DNA from: Brenneria rubrifaciens
GTDB lineage: Bacteria; Pseudomonadota; Gammaproteobacteria; Enterobacterales; Enterobacteriaceae
Assembly: GCF_005484945.1 (NCBI RefSeq)
Contig: NZ_CP034035.1
Location: 3,472,001-3,536,000 of the forward strand
DNA length: 64,000 nucleotides
Direction: 5' to 3'
Positions 54,106 to 64,000 of this stretch are shown here, piece by piece; the first letter of the stretch is position 1, and every line of letters begins with the position of its first letter. Under the pieces are notes generated by a model. The model did no database searches. It was given only the letters and a program-made list of their open reading frames with translations, and had not been told where the DNA came from. The position numbers and the translations under genes are program-made.

Positions 54106-54347
54106 TCTCCGGCAGACAAGCTCATTCAACTGGCCGAGTTGTTTACCACGAGCATTGATTACCTGTTGCTAGGCTCACATGACGAGCAGGCACCGATTAG
54201 GAACACATGATTAATAAACGGTTCAAAGCACTGGCTCAGTGCCAGCCGGCAAAGCAGGAGACGATGATTAAGCTGATTGATGCGGTGATTGTGAAGCACC
54301 GCGTTGAGTCGGCGATACGTCCTGTTGACCGTGAAAAGAGCTACTAA
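54106..54347 (+). pseudogene. XRE-family regulator C-terminal remnant, in two overlapping frames
   Basis: From 54106 one frame reads SPADKLIQLAELFTTSIDYLLLG, typical of the end of the HTH_XRE domain, and stops at 54210. The next frame, opening with ATG 54207 over that stop (ATGA), reads TMIKLIDAVIVKHRVESAIR, a tail often found in such regulators, and stops at 54347. The helix-turn-helix N-terminus is missing. Whether the 46-residue second frame is expressed is unknown. Confidence 0.5.
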
Positions 54348-54352
54348 CGTAA

Positions 54353-54706
54353 CCGATTTTTAGCGCGGGGCTGACGCGCATTCTACGCCAGATACCCCCC
54401 GTTTTTAAAATCTCTCAGCCGGAGCGCTATCAGCGTGTCGGCTTCCGCCCCAACAAGGGCGATTCCTCCACGCCCACCATCAACATCAGCGGCAAGTGGC
54501 TACAGGAAGCCGGCTTCAGCACCGGCCTGCCGCTCAAGCTGCGCGTGATGCCGGGCTGCCTCGTCATCACCGTGCAGGATATTCGGGAACTGTGGTACTG
54601 TCTGGAAGGATTAAGCCGGGAACCGTTCGATGAACGCGCCGCCGCCGACTGGCTTAACCGCTTTCCCGGCGGGCTGGATCTGGAAGGGATTACGGGCAGT
54701 GACTGA
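54353..54706 (+). pseudogene. SymE-family toxin-like gene without a start codon
   Basis: The frame opens after a TAA at 54350-54352 and ends at 54706 (117 codons). It reads VGFRPNKGDSSTPTINISGK, WLQEAGFSTGLPLKLRVMPG and CLVITVQ, the SymE (AbrB-like fold) toxin domain. No ATG, GTG or TTG start with a ribosome binding site precedes the domain, so the N-terminus seems lost or replaced. SymE-like genes often sit near Rhs loci, as here. A terminator follows. Confidence 0.55.
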
Positions 54707-54720
54707 CCGGTAATTAAAAA

Positions 54721-54756
54721 ACCGGAAGGATCTTTGCGATCGCTTCCGGCTTTTTA
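54721..54756 (+). terminator. Terminator after the SymE-like frame
   Basis: CCGGAAG / CTTCCGG stem with a 14-base loop, followed by CTTTTTATAA, 15 bp past the stop. Confidence 0.75.
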
Positions 54757-54771
54757 TAAAATGTCAGTAAT

Positions 54772-55206
54772 TTATGGATTAGGATCATCAACTATCGAAT
54801 CAAGAAATGATTTAAATGAAGGCCATACTCCGAAAATTTCAGCTTCTTCAAGCAGTACATAGAAATACACTTTACCAAAATCACTTTTTCTTAAAGATAT
54901 TGAATACATACCAGATCCCGGATCATAAGCGAATGGTAATAATTCATGTTTCTTAAAATCATTTGGCAATGCGTCATCATCAAAATCATTATAACTATCA
55001 ATAATCTCGGCCAGTGAATAAAATGAATTTATCGGATAAAGATTTTTTTCATCATGCACAAAAGATGGTTGAGGTTGCCCACCATTATATCTTTTATAAA
55101 CGGATATCATTTCATCAGGCAGAGCAGAACCAATCAATGATTCTAACTCGGCTATTTCCTCATCAGTTACTGGTGGCAGATAATCTGTAAAAAATAAATC
55201 TCTCAT
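54772..55206 (-). CDS. SMI1/KNR4 (SUKH) family immunity protein
   Basis: A 144-residue acidic protein with the SUKH pattern: PPVTDEEIAELESLIGSALP DEM at 11-33, YKRYNGGQPQP and LLPFAYDPGSGMYSISLR. SUKH proteins are the main immunity proteins for contact-dependent and Rhs/T6SS toxins. It lies 4 bp downstream of the orphan Rhs tip (55211-55405) and on the same strand, the expected place for a cognate immunity gene. It is AT-rich relative to the rhs core, a common sign of toxin/immunity module exchange. Confidence 0.85.
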   Translation of the reverse strand: MRDLFFTDYLPPVTDEEIAELESLIGSALPDEMISVYKRYNGGQPQPSFVHDEKNLYPINSFYSLAEIIDSYNDFDDDALPNDFKKHELLPFAYDPGSGMYSISLRKSDFGKVYFYVLLEEAEIFGVWPSFKSFLDSIVDDPNP

Positions 55207-55210
55207 AATA

Positions 55211-55355
55211 TCACCATGTTTTGAAAATATATTTCAATCCCGTAATTTCTTGATATTGACTTACCCCACCAACATGCGGAATACCCCTATGCGCAGCCTG
55301 TTGAACCAATTGCATAGTGCCTGTGTTCGTTACTGGATCATAATCATCTAATAAG
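55211..55355 (-). pseudogene. Orphan Rhs toxin-tip C-terminus
   Basis: The last ~45 codons of an Rhs-type effector (DDYDPVTNTGTMQLVQQAAH, then VGGVSQYQEITGLKYIFKTW) end at 55211, just before the SMI1 gene. They are in a different frame from the Rhs core, which stops at 55344. The sequence upstream of about 55355 is core, so the bulk of the tip and distal core is missing. An in-frame start would be GTG/ATG within the core only. The tip is too short for a complete toxin. Confidence 0.65.
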
Positions 55356-57767
55356 CTGCTGGCTCTCCCGATCGTACTCATAACGCCAGGTGCGTCCCTG
55401 CGCATCCGTGCGGGCGGTCAGCAAATCAAACGGGCCCCAGCTCTGCCGCCAAACAGCGCCATTGCCGTCCACGTAGCTCAACAGATTGTTGTGCTTGTCA
55501 TAATGGTGCTGTTCCACTTTGTCGTCCGGGCGTATCAGTTGCTCAGGCAGCTTCCAGCTCGCCCGGCGGTAGCCGAGGCGGAAAGTGGAACCATCCGGGC
55601 GCGTCCAGTGGGTCAGCCTGTCCTGCCGGTCATAGCGCAGTTGCCGGGTGCGAGACTCCGCGTCGGTGGCGCTCAGCAGGCGCTGACGGTTGTCATAGAA
55701 CAGGCTGGCCTGCACCTGTCCGCTCTGTTCGCTGACCTCGGTCAACAGACCATAACGGTTCCACGCAAACCGCACTTCGCTGCTATCCGGCCCGGTCAGG
55801 CTCTGCGGGTTGCCTTTCGCGTCGTATCGCCATGTCCAGTTTCGTCCCAGCGGGTCGGTGATACCGGTCAGACGCGCATTGTCGTCATAGTCGTAATGCC
55901 ACTGATGCCCGCTGCCATCGGTAAAAGTGCTGACCAGCCCGCTGTCGTCCAGGTACTCAAACTCGACCACGCGCCCGGCCGGCGAGATTTCCCGCAGCAG
56001 GTTGCCATAATCGTCATACTCATAGCGGGTCACATGGCCGAGCGGGGATTTTTCCCACGCCATCAGATACAGGTCGTTAAAACCGTATTCGCTGCGCTGC
56101 CCCAGACCATCGGTCATCACCACGCGGTCAGCCAGGTACTCGAAGTTCGCAGTCAGGTAAGCATCGGCACAGGTGGTGTAAATGCAGCGCCCCTGATGGT
56201 CATATTGGTAACGCGCCCAGGTCTGGTCATTGTCATGCCAGCGCGTCAGGCGGTTGTCGTTATCATATTCGTAGAGCAGGTGGTAGGCATGTACGGCGTC
56301 GGCCTCGACCAGCCGGCCTTTTTCGTCCTGGCGGTATTCGGCCAGCCGGGTTTTCTGTCCGCCGTCGATACGCTGTATCTGGTGCAGGAAATCGCCCCCC
56401 CACACCAGCAGCAGTTCGATACCGTCACTGTGCTGTATCTTCCGCAGGTAGCCTTTGGGATCGCGGATAAAATCAACACGGTTGCGGTGGTTGTCGGTAA
56501 TCGCCGACAGCAGCAGCCTGTCACCCTGCTCCACGGTAAAGGCGCGCCAGGTCTGACTGTCGCGGTTCCACAGGTGAAAACCGTTATGGCGCTTCACCAG
56601 CTTGAAAGCGGGGTATTCGGCGCAGTACACCACCGTTGCGCCCACCCCGAAGGTGAAATCGATGTCATAGCCCTGCGCCAGCGTAATCAACACATGGGTG
56701 TCGCCGTTATCACAGCTGACAGTGGCCACCTCACTCCAACTATCCTGCCAGCCGCGTCCCAGCAGGCCGGTGCGTGTGCTGCCGGAGCGATAGGTACGCT
56801 CGAACATCAATGGGATGGTCTGCCCCAGTTCGATATCGGTACGGCTTTCAATCACCTCGCCGCTGGCGATATAAACCGGGTCTTTCAGAAAGCCTCGAAT
56901 AGACTCCGTGACGCGCGCCAACCCTTTGCTTTCTTTTAAGCCGTTTTTGGCGCAACGTATTGCTCTACGCAGCCCGACCAGACTACGCAGAGCCCCCATC
57001 TTCATCCCTTTGAGCACGGCCATCGGCCCGCGGGCAAAGAGTTTTCCCAGACCCCGAAATAGCCCCCGGCCCGGCGGCACCAGAAACTCCACTGCAATTA
57101 GCAGCGCTTTCTGCCAGCCGCTGAACTCCTCCTGTATCTCCAGCACGGTGGCTTGCCCGGAACCAAAGAATACCTTCGATGCCCCTTCTTTGATGGTGGC
57201 GCCGCACACGGTTTTATCGCCTATCCGCGCGGCCGGATGGCCGTTGACAAATACCGTCTCACTGCCCTGAGCAATCAGTTGCGGTCCGCTGTGTTTGGTG
57301 CAAGCCACGGCATCGACTTTAGCACGAGAGACCGGCTTGCCTTCGACGGACACATTAGGCGAGCCGCCTTTCACCTCTCCCGCAGGCGGTGAGGCGCTGT
57401 CCACCATGGCGGAGACTCGGCTGCTTACCCCGGAAATCAATCCGCCCAGGGCATATACCGCTCCGAACTGCGCTGCCAGTGAGACTGCGCCGACAACCAA
57501 TGCCAGACCAGCCCCTCCCGTTATACCGGTCAGCGCGACCGCGCCGGCTACCGCAACAGCAACCACGGTACACACCGCGGCCGCCACCAAAGCCCCTGCG
57601 ACAGCACCGAGCAAGGCTCCCAGAAAACTGCGGTGTTTGATGGCCTTGCCCGGCGAGGTCGGCGGAGAGCCGCTGCCGGGTGTCGGTAAATCGGGCGGTA
57701 GCGTGGGTCGGTTACCGGCATGCATCGCCCCGACCCGCGCGATACGGGCCAGAATTTCGTCACGCAT
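55344..57767 (-). pseudogene. PAAR-Rhs type VI effector, C-terminally truncated
   Basis: From ATG 57767 (MRDEILARIARVGAMHAG) the frame gives 807 residues. Order: a pre-PAAR motif, two hydrophobic helices (LGALLGAVAGALVAAAVCTV, LALVVGAVSLAAQFGAVYAL), a PAAR domain (about 130-210, with VSRAKVDAVACTKHSGPQLI and GHPAARIGDKTVCGA), the linker, and about 25 YD-type repeats (RYEYDDYGNLLREISPAGRV, WRYDAKGNPQSLTGPD). Full-length proteins have about 1400-1500 residues including the DPxGL autocleavage motif and a toxin tip; here both are missing and the frame ends DRESQQLIR-stop. A deletion is the simplest cause. The start is set by the 8-bp overlap with the Eag gene. Confidence 0.85.
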
Positions 57768-58212
57768 TGCTATCCTCCGTCCCCTCCGGGGCAGCAGGAG
57801 GCTCAGCAGCCCTGAACGTCTCAATCACCGCCAGCAGTTCGGTTTTTCGGGCATCGTTCAGCACATCGGCAGCGGTGATGGTGAAGGTCAGTAATAAGGT
57901 GCCGCGAACCTGCATCACCACGACCTGATGCATTTGACCTTCCGGTGATTGCCAAGTGTACTCCAGTGCCTGCGCGGATGCCCCTGCAAGCGTGAGTTCC
58001 CAGGCCTGCATTTCCTTATAACCTTTCAGATGGGCGGAAAACTGCTCCAGCGTTTTCTGGTAGATCGCTTCCGGTGTTTGACCGGGTTCGACCGGGGTGC
58101 GGTTGACCACCAGATTGGTGGTTTCATCAGGCAGTACAAAAACGTGCAGGGATTCATCACGCCATTGTGCCGGGATCGCCAGCGTGCCTTCGTTCATCTG
58201 GTACATGTCCAT
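57760..58212 (-). CDS. Eag-type T6SS effector chaperone (DcrB/DUF1795)
   Basis: A 150-residue DUF1795 protein: MNEGTLAIPAQWRDESLHVF at the start and ALEYTWQSPEGQMHQVVVMQ, VRGTLLLTFTI later. Such EagR/EagT chaperones bind the N-terminal transmembrane regions of PAAR-Rhs effectors and load them on VgrG. It lies directly between vgrG and the rhs gene, overlapping rhs by 8 bp, which supports a pairing with its hydrophobic pre-PAAR region. It appears intact although its client is truncated. Confidence 0.88.
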   Translation of the reverse strand: MDMYQMNEGTLAIPAQWRDESLHVFVLPDETTNLVVNRTPVEPGQTPEAIYQKTLEQFSAHLKGYKEMQAWELTLAGASAQALEYTWQSPEGQMHQVVVMQVRGTLLLTFTITAADVLNDARKTELLAVIETFRAAEPPAAPEGTEDSNA

Positions 58213-58234
58213 GTATCCTTGTCGTTCTTGTTAT

Positions 58235-60064
58235 TTAGTTCAGGTCGATTTGCTGACCATTCACCACGATATGGCTGCCCTTGATGTTGATGACGCCGTC
58301 CGCGCTGATACCGATAAAGCCGCCCTGGGTGCTAATCAGGATGTCGCCCTCCTGTGACTGGATGGCGATATTGTTTTTCACTTGCAGGGAGTCGTTTTCA
58401 TCCACGGCGGTACTGCGGTTTTTGGTGATGGCAATATTCTGCTGTCCCTGAATTTCAGTGAACTGGTCCTTAATCACCGAGACCGCCTGATTGCCGCCGA
58501 CGCTTTCGGTATGGTCCGCCGTGACGCGGGTCGTGCGGTTATTCAGCACCACGGTATTCATGTCCTTCTGCGCATGAATAAACACCTCTTCCTGCCCGGC
58601 CTGATCTTCAAAACGCAGTTCGTTGAAACCCGAACCTTTGTGCGTTGAAGTACGCAGCGAGGTGCGGGTCTTGTTCTCCGGCAGCGGGTATGGCGCGGGA
58701 TTGGTGGCATGAAACGTCCGCCCGGTCACTATCGGCTGGTCCGGGTCGCCCTCCAGAAAACTCACTATCACCTCATGACCGATACGCGGTATCGCTATCA
58801 GACCGTACTGGCCCCCCGCCCAGCCCTGACTTACCCGCACCCAGCACGAACTCTGGTCGTCGTTCGCCCCATACCTGTCCCACGGAAATTGCAGCTTCAC
58901 CCGCCCGTATTCGTCGCAGTAGATTTCTTCCCCTGCCGGCCCCACCACCGTCGCAATCTGCGGGCCGTCCACCATCGGTTTGTACGGCATCTCCGTCCGC
59001 CAGGTCGTGCTCCCCTTCACCACGCTGAAACTGTTGCTCAGCGTGGTCGGTTCGCCCCCGCTCTCCTCTTCCAGCGCCTGCGGCTGTTGCCCCGTATGTG
59101 TCACGCTCACCGTCTGCCAGACGATATTCAGCCCCGCATTCGGGTGCTCAGTCAGCCGGAACGTGCTGCCCGGCATCAGTCCCGCGCAGTTCGATTCCCC
59201 CTCGCCCGCCACCGCATCCGACCGCAGCGCCTCCAGCCGGTAACCGCTGAACGCTTTGCCGCTCGGGTCCCGTTTGTAGCGTCCCGGATAGTCGTAGTGC
59301 TGGTAACTTTCACGCTGGTGCTCAAGTCCGCTGCCCGGCTTCTTGTGCGACAGCCCGTACGCCGGGGTCTTGAAGCTGTAGTCTTTAAGCTCCACCTCGG
59401 CGGTGCGCACCGCCTCGCTATACCGGAAGCGTCTGACATACTCCCCTTCCGACAGCCCCTGCGTCGCCAGATTGAAGAACAGCGCCGGCCCTTTCCCCAG
59501 CGCCCCGGCGTCATCCGCGAATACCACCCGGTGTTTCCCTTCCTCAAACTCGTGGAAGTAATACATCCCCTCTTCCGCCGCCAGACGACCGACAAACCCC
59601 AGGTCGCTTTCGCGGTACTGTACGCAATACTCCCGCTGGGGATGGTCGTGACGCAGCGCGAACGCGTAATCCGCTATCCCGGCTTCCTCCAGCAACGTGG
59701 CGATGATTTCCTCCGGCTTTTTTGCCTGAAAGATACGCGCGTTGCTGCGCAGCCCCAGCCGCCACAGCGCCGGGCGCACCTCCGCCTGATAGCGGGTGCG
59801 GCGAAAGCCGGTGTCGCCCTGACTGAACGCGCTGACGATGCCGCTCACCCGGCGGCGCAGCTCGCCTTCGTACCACACCAGCAATTCGCACGGCTGGTCC
59901 AGCACCGCGCCAAAGTCAATATCCGGCTGCGCGCTCGCCAGATTCAGCGACAGGCTGAACGGCTGGTTCAGCCTTTCCTGTAACTGGAAATCCACCACCG
60001 CGAACGCGCTTTGCGGCAATGCGCCCAGCGTCACGGTAAACTGTAGTCCTGTACTGTTCGCCAC
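58235..60064 (-). CDS. vgrG: Type VI secretion spike protein VgrG (TssI)
   Basis: A 609-residue spike protein. The gp27-like N-terminus (SSALNQPF-like [37 protein letters not shown]) is followed by the gp5-OB region ([23 protein letters not shown]) and the DUF2345-like beta-helix ending [15 protein letters not shown]. There is no extra C-terminal effector domain. It is an orphan vgrG: no tss structural genes lie in the window. It is 22 bp upstream of the Eag chaperone. Confidence 0.95.
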   Translation of the reverse strand: MANSTGLQFTVTLGALPQSAFAVVDFQLQERLNQPFSLSLNLASAQPDIDFGAVLDQPCELLVWYEGELRRRVSGIVSAFSQGDTGFRRTRYQAEVRPALWRLGLRSNARIFQAKKPEEIIATLLEEAGIADYAFALRHDHPQREYCVQYRESDLGFVGRLAAEEGMYYFHEFEEGKHRVVFADDAGALGKGPALFFNLATQGLSEGEYVRRFRYSEAVRTAEVELKDYSFKTPAYGLSHKKPGSGLEHQRESYQHYDYPGRYKRDPSGKAFSGYRLEALRSDAVAGEGESNCAGLMPGSTFRLTEHPNAGLNIVWQTVSVTHTGQQPQALEEESGGEPTTLSNSFSVVKGSTTWRTEMPYKPMVDGPQIATVVGPAGEEIYCDEYGRVKLQFPWDRYGANDDQSSCWVRVSQGWAGGQYGLIAIPRIGHEVIVSFLEGDPDQPIVTGRTFHATNPAPYPLPENKTRTSLRTSTHKGSGFNELRFEDQAGQEEVFIHAQKDMNTVVLNNRTTRVTADHTESVGGNQAVSVIKDQFTEIQGQQNIAITKNRSTAVDENDSLQVKNNIAIQSQEGDILISTQGGFIGISADGVINIKGSHIVVNGQQIDLN

Positions 60065-60223
60065 CTTGCTCCTCCTCCCTCTGCCACGGCTACCGCACGC
60101 CCCGTTACCGCCCGGTGCGACACGCTACTACCCTGGTGAAAATGACCCCCTGTGCTGCGGTCTGAGTCCGCTCACACCGCAGCGCAGCAAAAAACCCGGC
60201 ACGCTGTCCGGGTTAAGGAAGGA

Positions 60224-60742
60224 TTACGCTTCGACCGGCGCGCGCCAGTCATCGGAGCCGGACGTGCCGGCCACCGTGTGCTCCCAGTCGATTTTGCGGT
60301 ACGCCAGCGACACCTCAATCAACTGGGTGTAGTCCAGCTTGGACGGGTCCTGGCAGTGCGGCATCTGGCAGTCGATGTCCACGATGGTGGCGTCGGTCAG
60401 GATGGTGGAGAAGAAGTGCTCCTGCTTGCCTTCGACAGAGGTGCGATACCACTTCAGGGTGACGGTCGGCAGCATTTCGCCGGAGGCCAGGGAGTTGTAC
60501 ATCAACGGCACCGCCTTGTTCAGCGCGACGGTGAATTTGAAGGGTTTGTGGACGCGCTGGCCGGAAGGCTGACCGGACTGCGGGTCGGTGGGGACGGTCA
60601 CCACGTGTTTGAATTCCTGCACCAGCATTTCGTCTTCGTGGCCCTGCACGTAGATGTTGCCGACAGAGTCGGAAGTGAAGGCGCCGGCGGTGATATTGCC
60701 CTGGGTTTTGCCTTCGATGCTGATATAGCATGGGGTTGGCAT
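60224..60742 (-). CDS. hcp: Type VI secretion tube protein Hcp (TssD)
   Basis: A 172-residue Hcp: MPTPCYISIEGKTQGNITAG, then DEMLVQEFKHVVTVPTDPQSGQ and YTQLIEVSLAYRKIDWEH. Hcp hexamers form the secreted tube. AAGGAG sits about 8 bases before ATG 60742. It heads the hcp-vgrG-eag-rhs island, a typical auxiliary T6SS cluster. Confidence 0.95.
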   Translation of the reverse strand: MPTPCYISIEGKTQGNITAGAFTSDSVGNIYVQGHEDEMLVQEFKHVVTVPTDPQSGQPSGQRVHKPFKFTVALNKAVPLMYNSLASGEMLPTVTLKWYRTSVEGKQEHFFSTILTDATIVDIDCQMPHCQDPSKLDYTQLIEVSLAYRKIDWEHTVAGTSGSDDWRAPVEA

Positions 60743-61102
60743 GGTCTTGCTCCTTGTTGATAAAACCCGTTGATTGAACAGGTGTTTGACTTCACTGTTC
60801 ACAGGGCAAAGACCATGCCAAACTTTATTCCATTGTTTTTAAACAGAATTTACCTAAGCCAGATTTTGCCTAAGTCAAATTTGAGCAAAAAGTTGCGCAG
60901 ACTGCGCAGATCAACGGCATCCATTGCGCAAAAAGTGACTTATGCTGGAAAGTGAGCAAGAAGTTGCGCAGATTTTTCATTTATTCTGAAAGTTTTGGTT
61001 AGTCATAAATTATGGCGGTGAAAATGAGGGTTGCTGATACCCGAGTGACAGGGGTAGAGCAGCGATTTGCTCAGTGGGTAAGAGATAAGCAAAGACCACC
61101 CA
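60743..61102. other. Intergenic region between hcp and ulaR
   Basis: It should contain the hcp promoter. I see no gene I can support. A repeated TTGCGCAGA word (at about 60892 and 60963) is notable but unexplained. Confidence 0.4.
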
Positions 61103-61858
61103 TCATACGAGTATCATTTCCACATCCTGCTCACGCAGTTGCGCGATAATCTGCGCGTTGGCGTGCTTGCCGGTAATCACCACATCAATCTGATCGAGCC
61201 GGCAGAACAACATCCCGGCGCGTTCGCCAATCTTGCTGCTGTCCACCACTACCGCCAGTTTGCCAACATAACGAAGCATCTTCTGCTCCGCCATCGCGGT
61301 CAGCATGTCGGTTTTATACAGCCCCTCCGCCATCAACCCTCTGCCGCTGGTGAACATCCAGTGCCCGGCATACAAGCTGGCGTCGCCTTCTTGTGGCGCT
61401 AACGTGATGGATTGGCTTTTATTGTATTGCCCGCCCATGATAACCACGCTTTCATGCTCTTGTTCAATTAGGTAATTTGCCAGCGGCAGATAGTTAGTTA
61501 TCACCTGCACGTCTTTACCGCAGATCTCCTGCCCCAGTAAAAATGCGGTCGAGCCACAATTGATCACCACGCTTTCGCCAGAACCGCATAGCTGCGCCGC
61601 CGCTTTAGCAATGCGCATTTTCTCATCCAGATTCTGCGCCTGATAAATATTGAGCGGCGTCCAGGTTGGCCGGGGCGCGTTAACCGCTTCAGCGCCATTG
61701 CGAACTTTACGCAACTTCCCTGACTCATCAAGCTTGTTAATATCGCGTCTTGCAGTGGCTGGGGAGACATCAAAGTGCTTGATCAGATCGGCAACGGTGA
61801 GTTGCCCTTGTCGTTGCAGAAAATTGATAATGGCATTATTGCGCTGAGATTCAGTCAT
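61103..61858 (-). CDS. ulaR: L-ascorbate utilisation repressor UlaR (DeoR family)
   Basis: A 251-residue DeoR-type repressor, the same length as E. coli UlaR. N-terminal winged helix ([40 protein letters not shown]) and a sugar-phosphate sensing domain ([61 protein letters not shown]). It represses the ula genes until L-ascorbate-6-phosphate binds. It is downstream of ulaG on the same strand, as in E. coli. Confidence 0.94.
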   Translation of the reverse strand: MTESQRNNAIINFLQRQGQLTVADLIKHFDVSPATARRDINKLDESGKLRKVRNGAEAVNAPRPTWTPLNIYQAQNLDEKMRIAKAAAQLCGSGESVVINCGSTAFLLGQEICGKDVQVITNYLPLANYLIEQEHESVVIMGGQYNKSQSITLAPQEGDASLYAGHWMFTSGRGLMAEGLYKTDMLTAMAEQKMLRYVGKLAVVVDSSKIGERAGMLFCRLDQIDVVITGKHANAQIIAQLREQDVEMILV

Positions 61859-61963
61859 ACTTACCCCTCTAAAGAGATTCTAAATGCCGATTATAGTGAG
61901 CAAGGTCGGTAATTTGAATCATAAGTTGTCAAAAGTACGCATGGCGTGGTGTACACAGAGGAT

Positions 61964-61985
61964 AAAGGGGCGCGCTTTACGCCCC
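61964..61985 (-). terminator. Hairpin after ulaG
   Basis: AAGGGGCG / CGCCCCTT with a 6-7 base loop, just beyond the ulaG stop. The T run on the minus strand is short, so it may be an attenuator between ulaG and ulaR. Confidence 0.45.
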
Positions 61986-61996
61986 TTACTGCAATA

Positions 61997-63061
61997 TCAG
62001 AGAAAAGACTTGAACGGCAAATCCGGCTCCAGGGTAAAGCAATCATCAAACCCACGCGGGTAGTGGTATTGCAGATTGTCTTTGTCCTCCGGCCAGGTGA
62101 ACTTGCCGCCGACCTGCCAGATAAACGGCTTAAAACCATACTGAAGCCGATCTTTCTTCATCTCCCACAGCATGAGAATTTCCTGCGGATCGGCCTGAAA
62201 ATTCGACCAGATATCATGATGGAAGGGAATCACCACCTTGGCGTTCAATGCTTCGGCCATACGCAGTATATCGGCGCTGGTCATCTTATCGGTGATGCCG
62301 CGCGGGTTCTCGCCGTATGATCCCAGCGCCACATCGATTTGGTAATCATTGCCATGCTTGGCGTAATAGTTGGAGTAATGTGAATCACCGCTGTGATAGA
62401 GGCTACCGCCCGGCGTTCTGAACAAATAGTTCACCGCACGCTTATCCATACCGTCCGGCAAAATGCCCGAGGCCTTTTCCTCCACGGGCAGCGTAATCAA
62501 CGCCGTACGGTCAAACGCGTCCAGCACATGAATTTCAACATCCTTGATGGTAATAATGTCGCCGGGTTTCACAACCACGCAACGCTCGCGCGGCACGCCC
62601 CAGTCAAGCCAGAGATTCACGCAGCTTTCCGGGCCGATAAACGGCACAGTGACATCACAGTTCTTCAGCACCGCCGCAGCGACATTCACATCAATATGGT
62701 CATTATGGTCATGCGTTGCCAGCACCGCGTCAATCTGACGAATGGCGAAAGGATCAAGCACAAACGGTGCGGTGCGCAGATTGGGCTGCAATTTTCTTAC
62801 GCCCGCCATGCGCTGCATTTGGTGGCCTGACTTCATCAATGGATTGGCATGGCTTTGTTTGCCCGTCCCGCACCAGAAATCCACGCAAAGATTCGCCCTT
62901 TCCTCCGATTTCAACCAGATGCCGGTACAGCCCAGCCACCACATGGCGAACGAACCCGGCGCCACCTGCTCCTGTTCTATTTCCTCATTCAGCCAGGTTC
63001 CCCACTCGGGGAAAGTATTCAGAACCCATGACTCGCGGGTAATGCTTTCAATTTTACTCAT
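61997..63061 (-). CDS. ulaG: L-ascorbate-6-phosphate lactonase
   Basis: A 354-residue metallo-beta-lactamase-fold hydrolase (354 in E. coli) opening the lactone of L-ascorbate-6-phosphate. Metal motif THDHNDHID (H117-H122) and further His in [20 protein letters not shown] and VIPFHHDIW. Starts [21 protein letters not shown] as in E. coli. It is divergent from ulaA across a 430-bp regulatory region. Confidence 0.96.
   Translation of the reverse strand: MSKIESITRESWVLNTFPEWGTWLNEEIEQEQVAPGSFAMWWLGCTGIWLKSEERANLCVDFWCGTGKQSHANPLMKSGHQMQRMAGVRKLQPNLRTAPFVLDPFAIRQIDAVLATHDHNDHIDVNVAAAVLKNCDVTVPFIGPESCVNLWLDWGVPRERCVVVKPGDIITIKDVEIHVLDAFDRTALITLPVEEKASGILPDGMDKRAVNYLFRTPGGSLYHSGDSHYSNYYAKHGNDYQIDVALGSYGENPRGITDKMTSADILRMAEALNAKVVIPFHHDIWSNFQADPQEILMLWEMKKDRLQYGFKPFIWQVGGKFTWPEDKDNLQYHYPRGFDDCFTLEPDLPFKSFL

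Positions 63062-64000
<939 letters not shown>

Overview
The window looks like a chromosome segment of an enterobacterium (order Enterobacterales), plausibly Pectobacteriaceae such as Brenneria, Dickeya or Pectobacterium. Many genes read as close relatives of Escherichia coli K-12 genes (argG, wecH, aldB, fdhD, sodA, yibL, mtlR-mtlD-mtlA, yiaF, glyS-glyQ, tag, ghrB, avtA, ulaR, ulaG, ulaA). Several of these map near 80-81 min in E. coli (mtl, yibL, aldB, avtA, glyQS, wecH, yiaF, ghrB, tag) but are in a different order here and are interspersed with accessory blocks. The genus assignment is inference from gene content.

Layout. 1-7.5 kb is accessory: an AT-rich, 5'-truncated anti-phage dCTP deaminase; a repeat-bearing spacer; an IS3-family (IS407-group) element whose orfB is split by an IS21-family element (both with clean target duplications); then a frameshifted LysR regulator divergent from a LysE-type exporter. 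7.5-15.9 kb is a catabolic island on the minus strand: an ABC importer with a deaminase-like amidohydrolase, a LysR regulator, then a D-carbamoylase, a hydantoinase and a hydantoin/Asp-Glu racemase. 16.5-31.5 kb is mostly backbone: a GlpM-family protein, argG, wecH, aldB, fdhD, sodA, a chemoreceptor, yibL and the mannitol operon with four CRP-like sites, and yiaF. 31.7-34.6 kb holds a EutR-like AraC regulator, a permease/outer-membrane-barrel chimeric pseudogene and an iron alcohol dehydrogenase. 35-45 kb is backbone again (glyS, glyQ, a TSUP transporter, tag, an ADP-ribosylglycohydrolase, ghrB, a DUF4432 protein, avtA).

45.2-52.3 kb is a reductive pyrimidine catabolism operon (preT-preA-dihydropyrimidinase-ureidopropionase type amidase) with a RutR-like TetR gene and a near-perfect RutR-type operator upstream of preT. 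A 35-codon ORF overlaps the preT start. 52.4-54.7 kb is a graveyard of IS630, IS1, IS256, XRE-regulator and SymE fragments. 54.8-60.7 kb is an orphan type VI secretion island (hcp, vgrG, Eag chaperone, PAAR-Rhs, SMI1-type immunity) in which the Rhs core has lost its distal part and is joined out of frame to the last residues of a toxin tip. 61-64 kb is the L-ascorbate (ula) locus: ulaR, ulaG and a divergent ulaA that is broken by a perfect 32-bp tandem duplication.

How the parts relate: two separate ring-opening pathways of the amidohydrolase superfamily sit 36 kb apart. One is D-hydantoin type with its own importer, the other is the uracil/dihydrouracil type. Many accessory genes carry fresh-looking lesions (frameshifts, a tandem duplication, deletions, IS insertions), which suggests ongoing gene decay.
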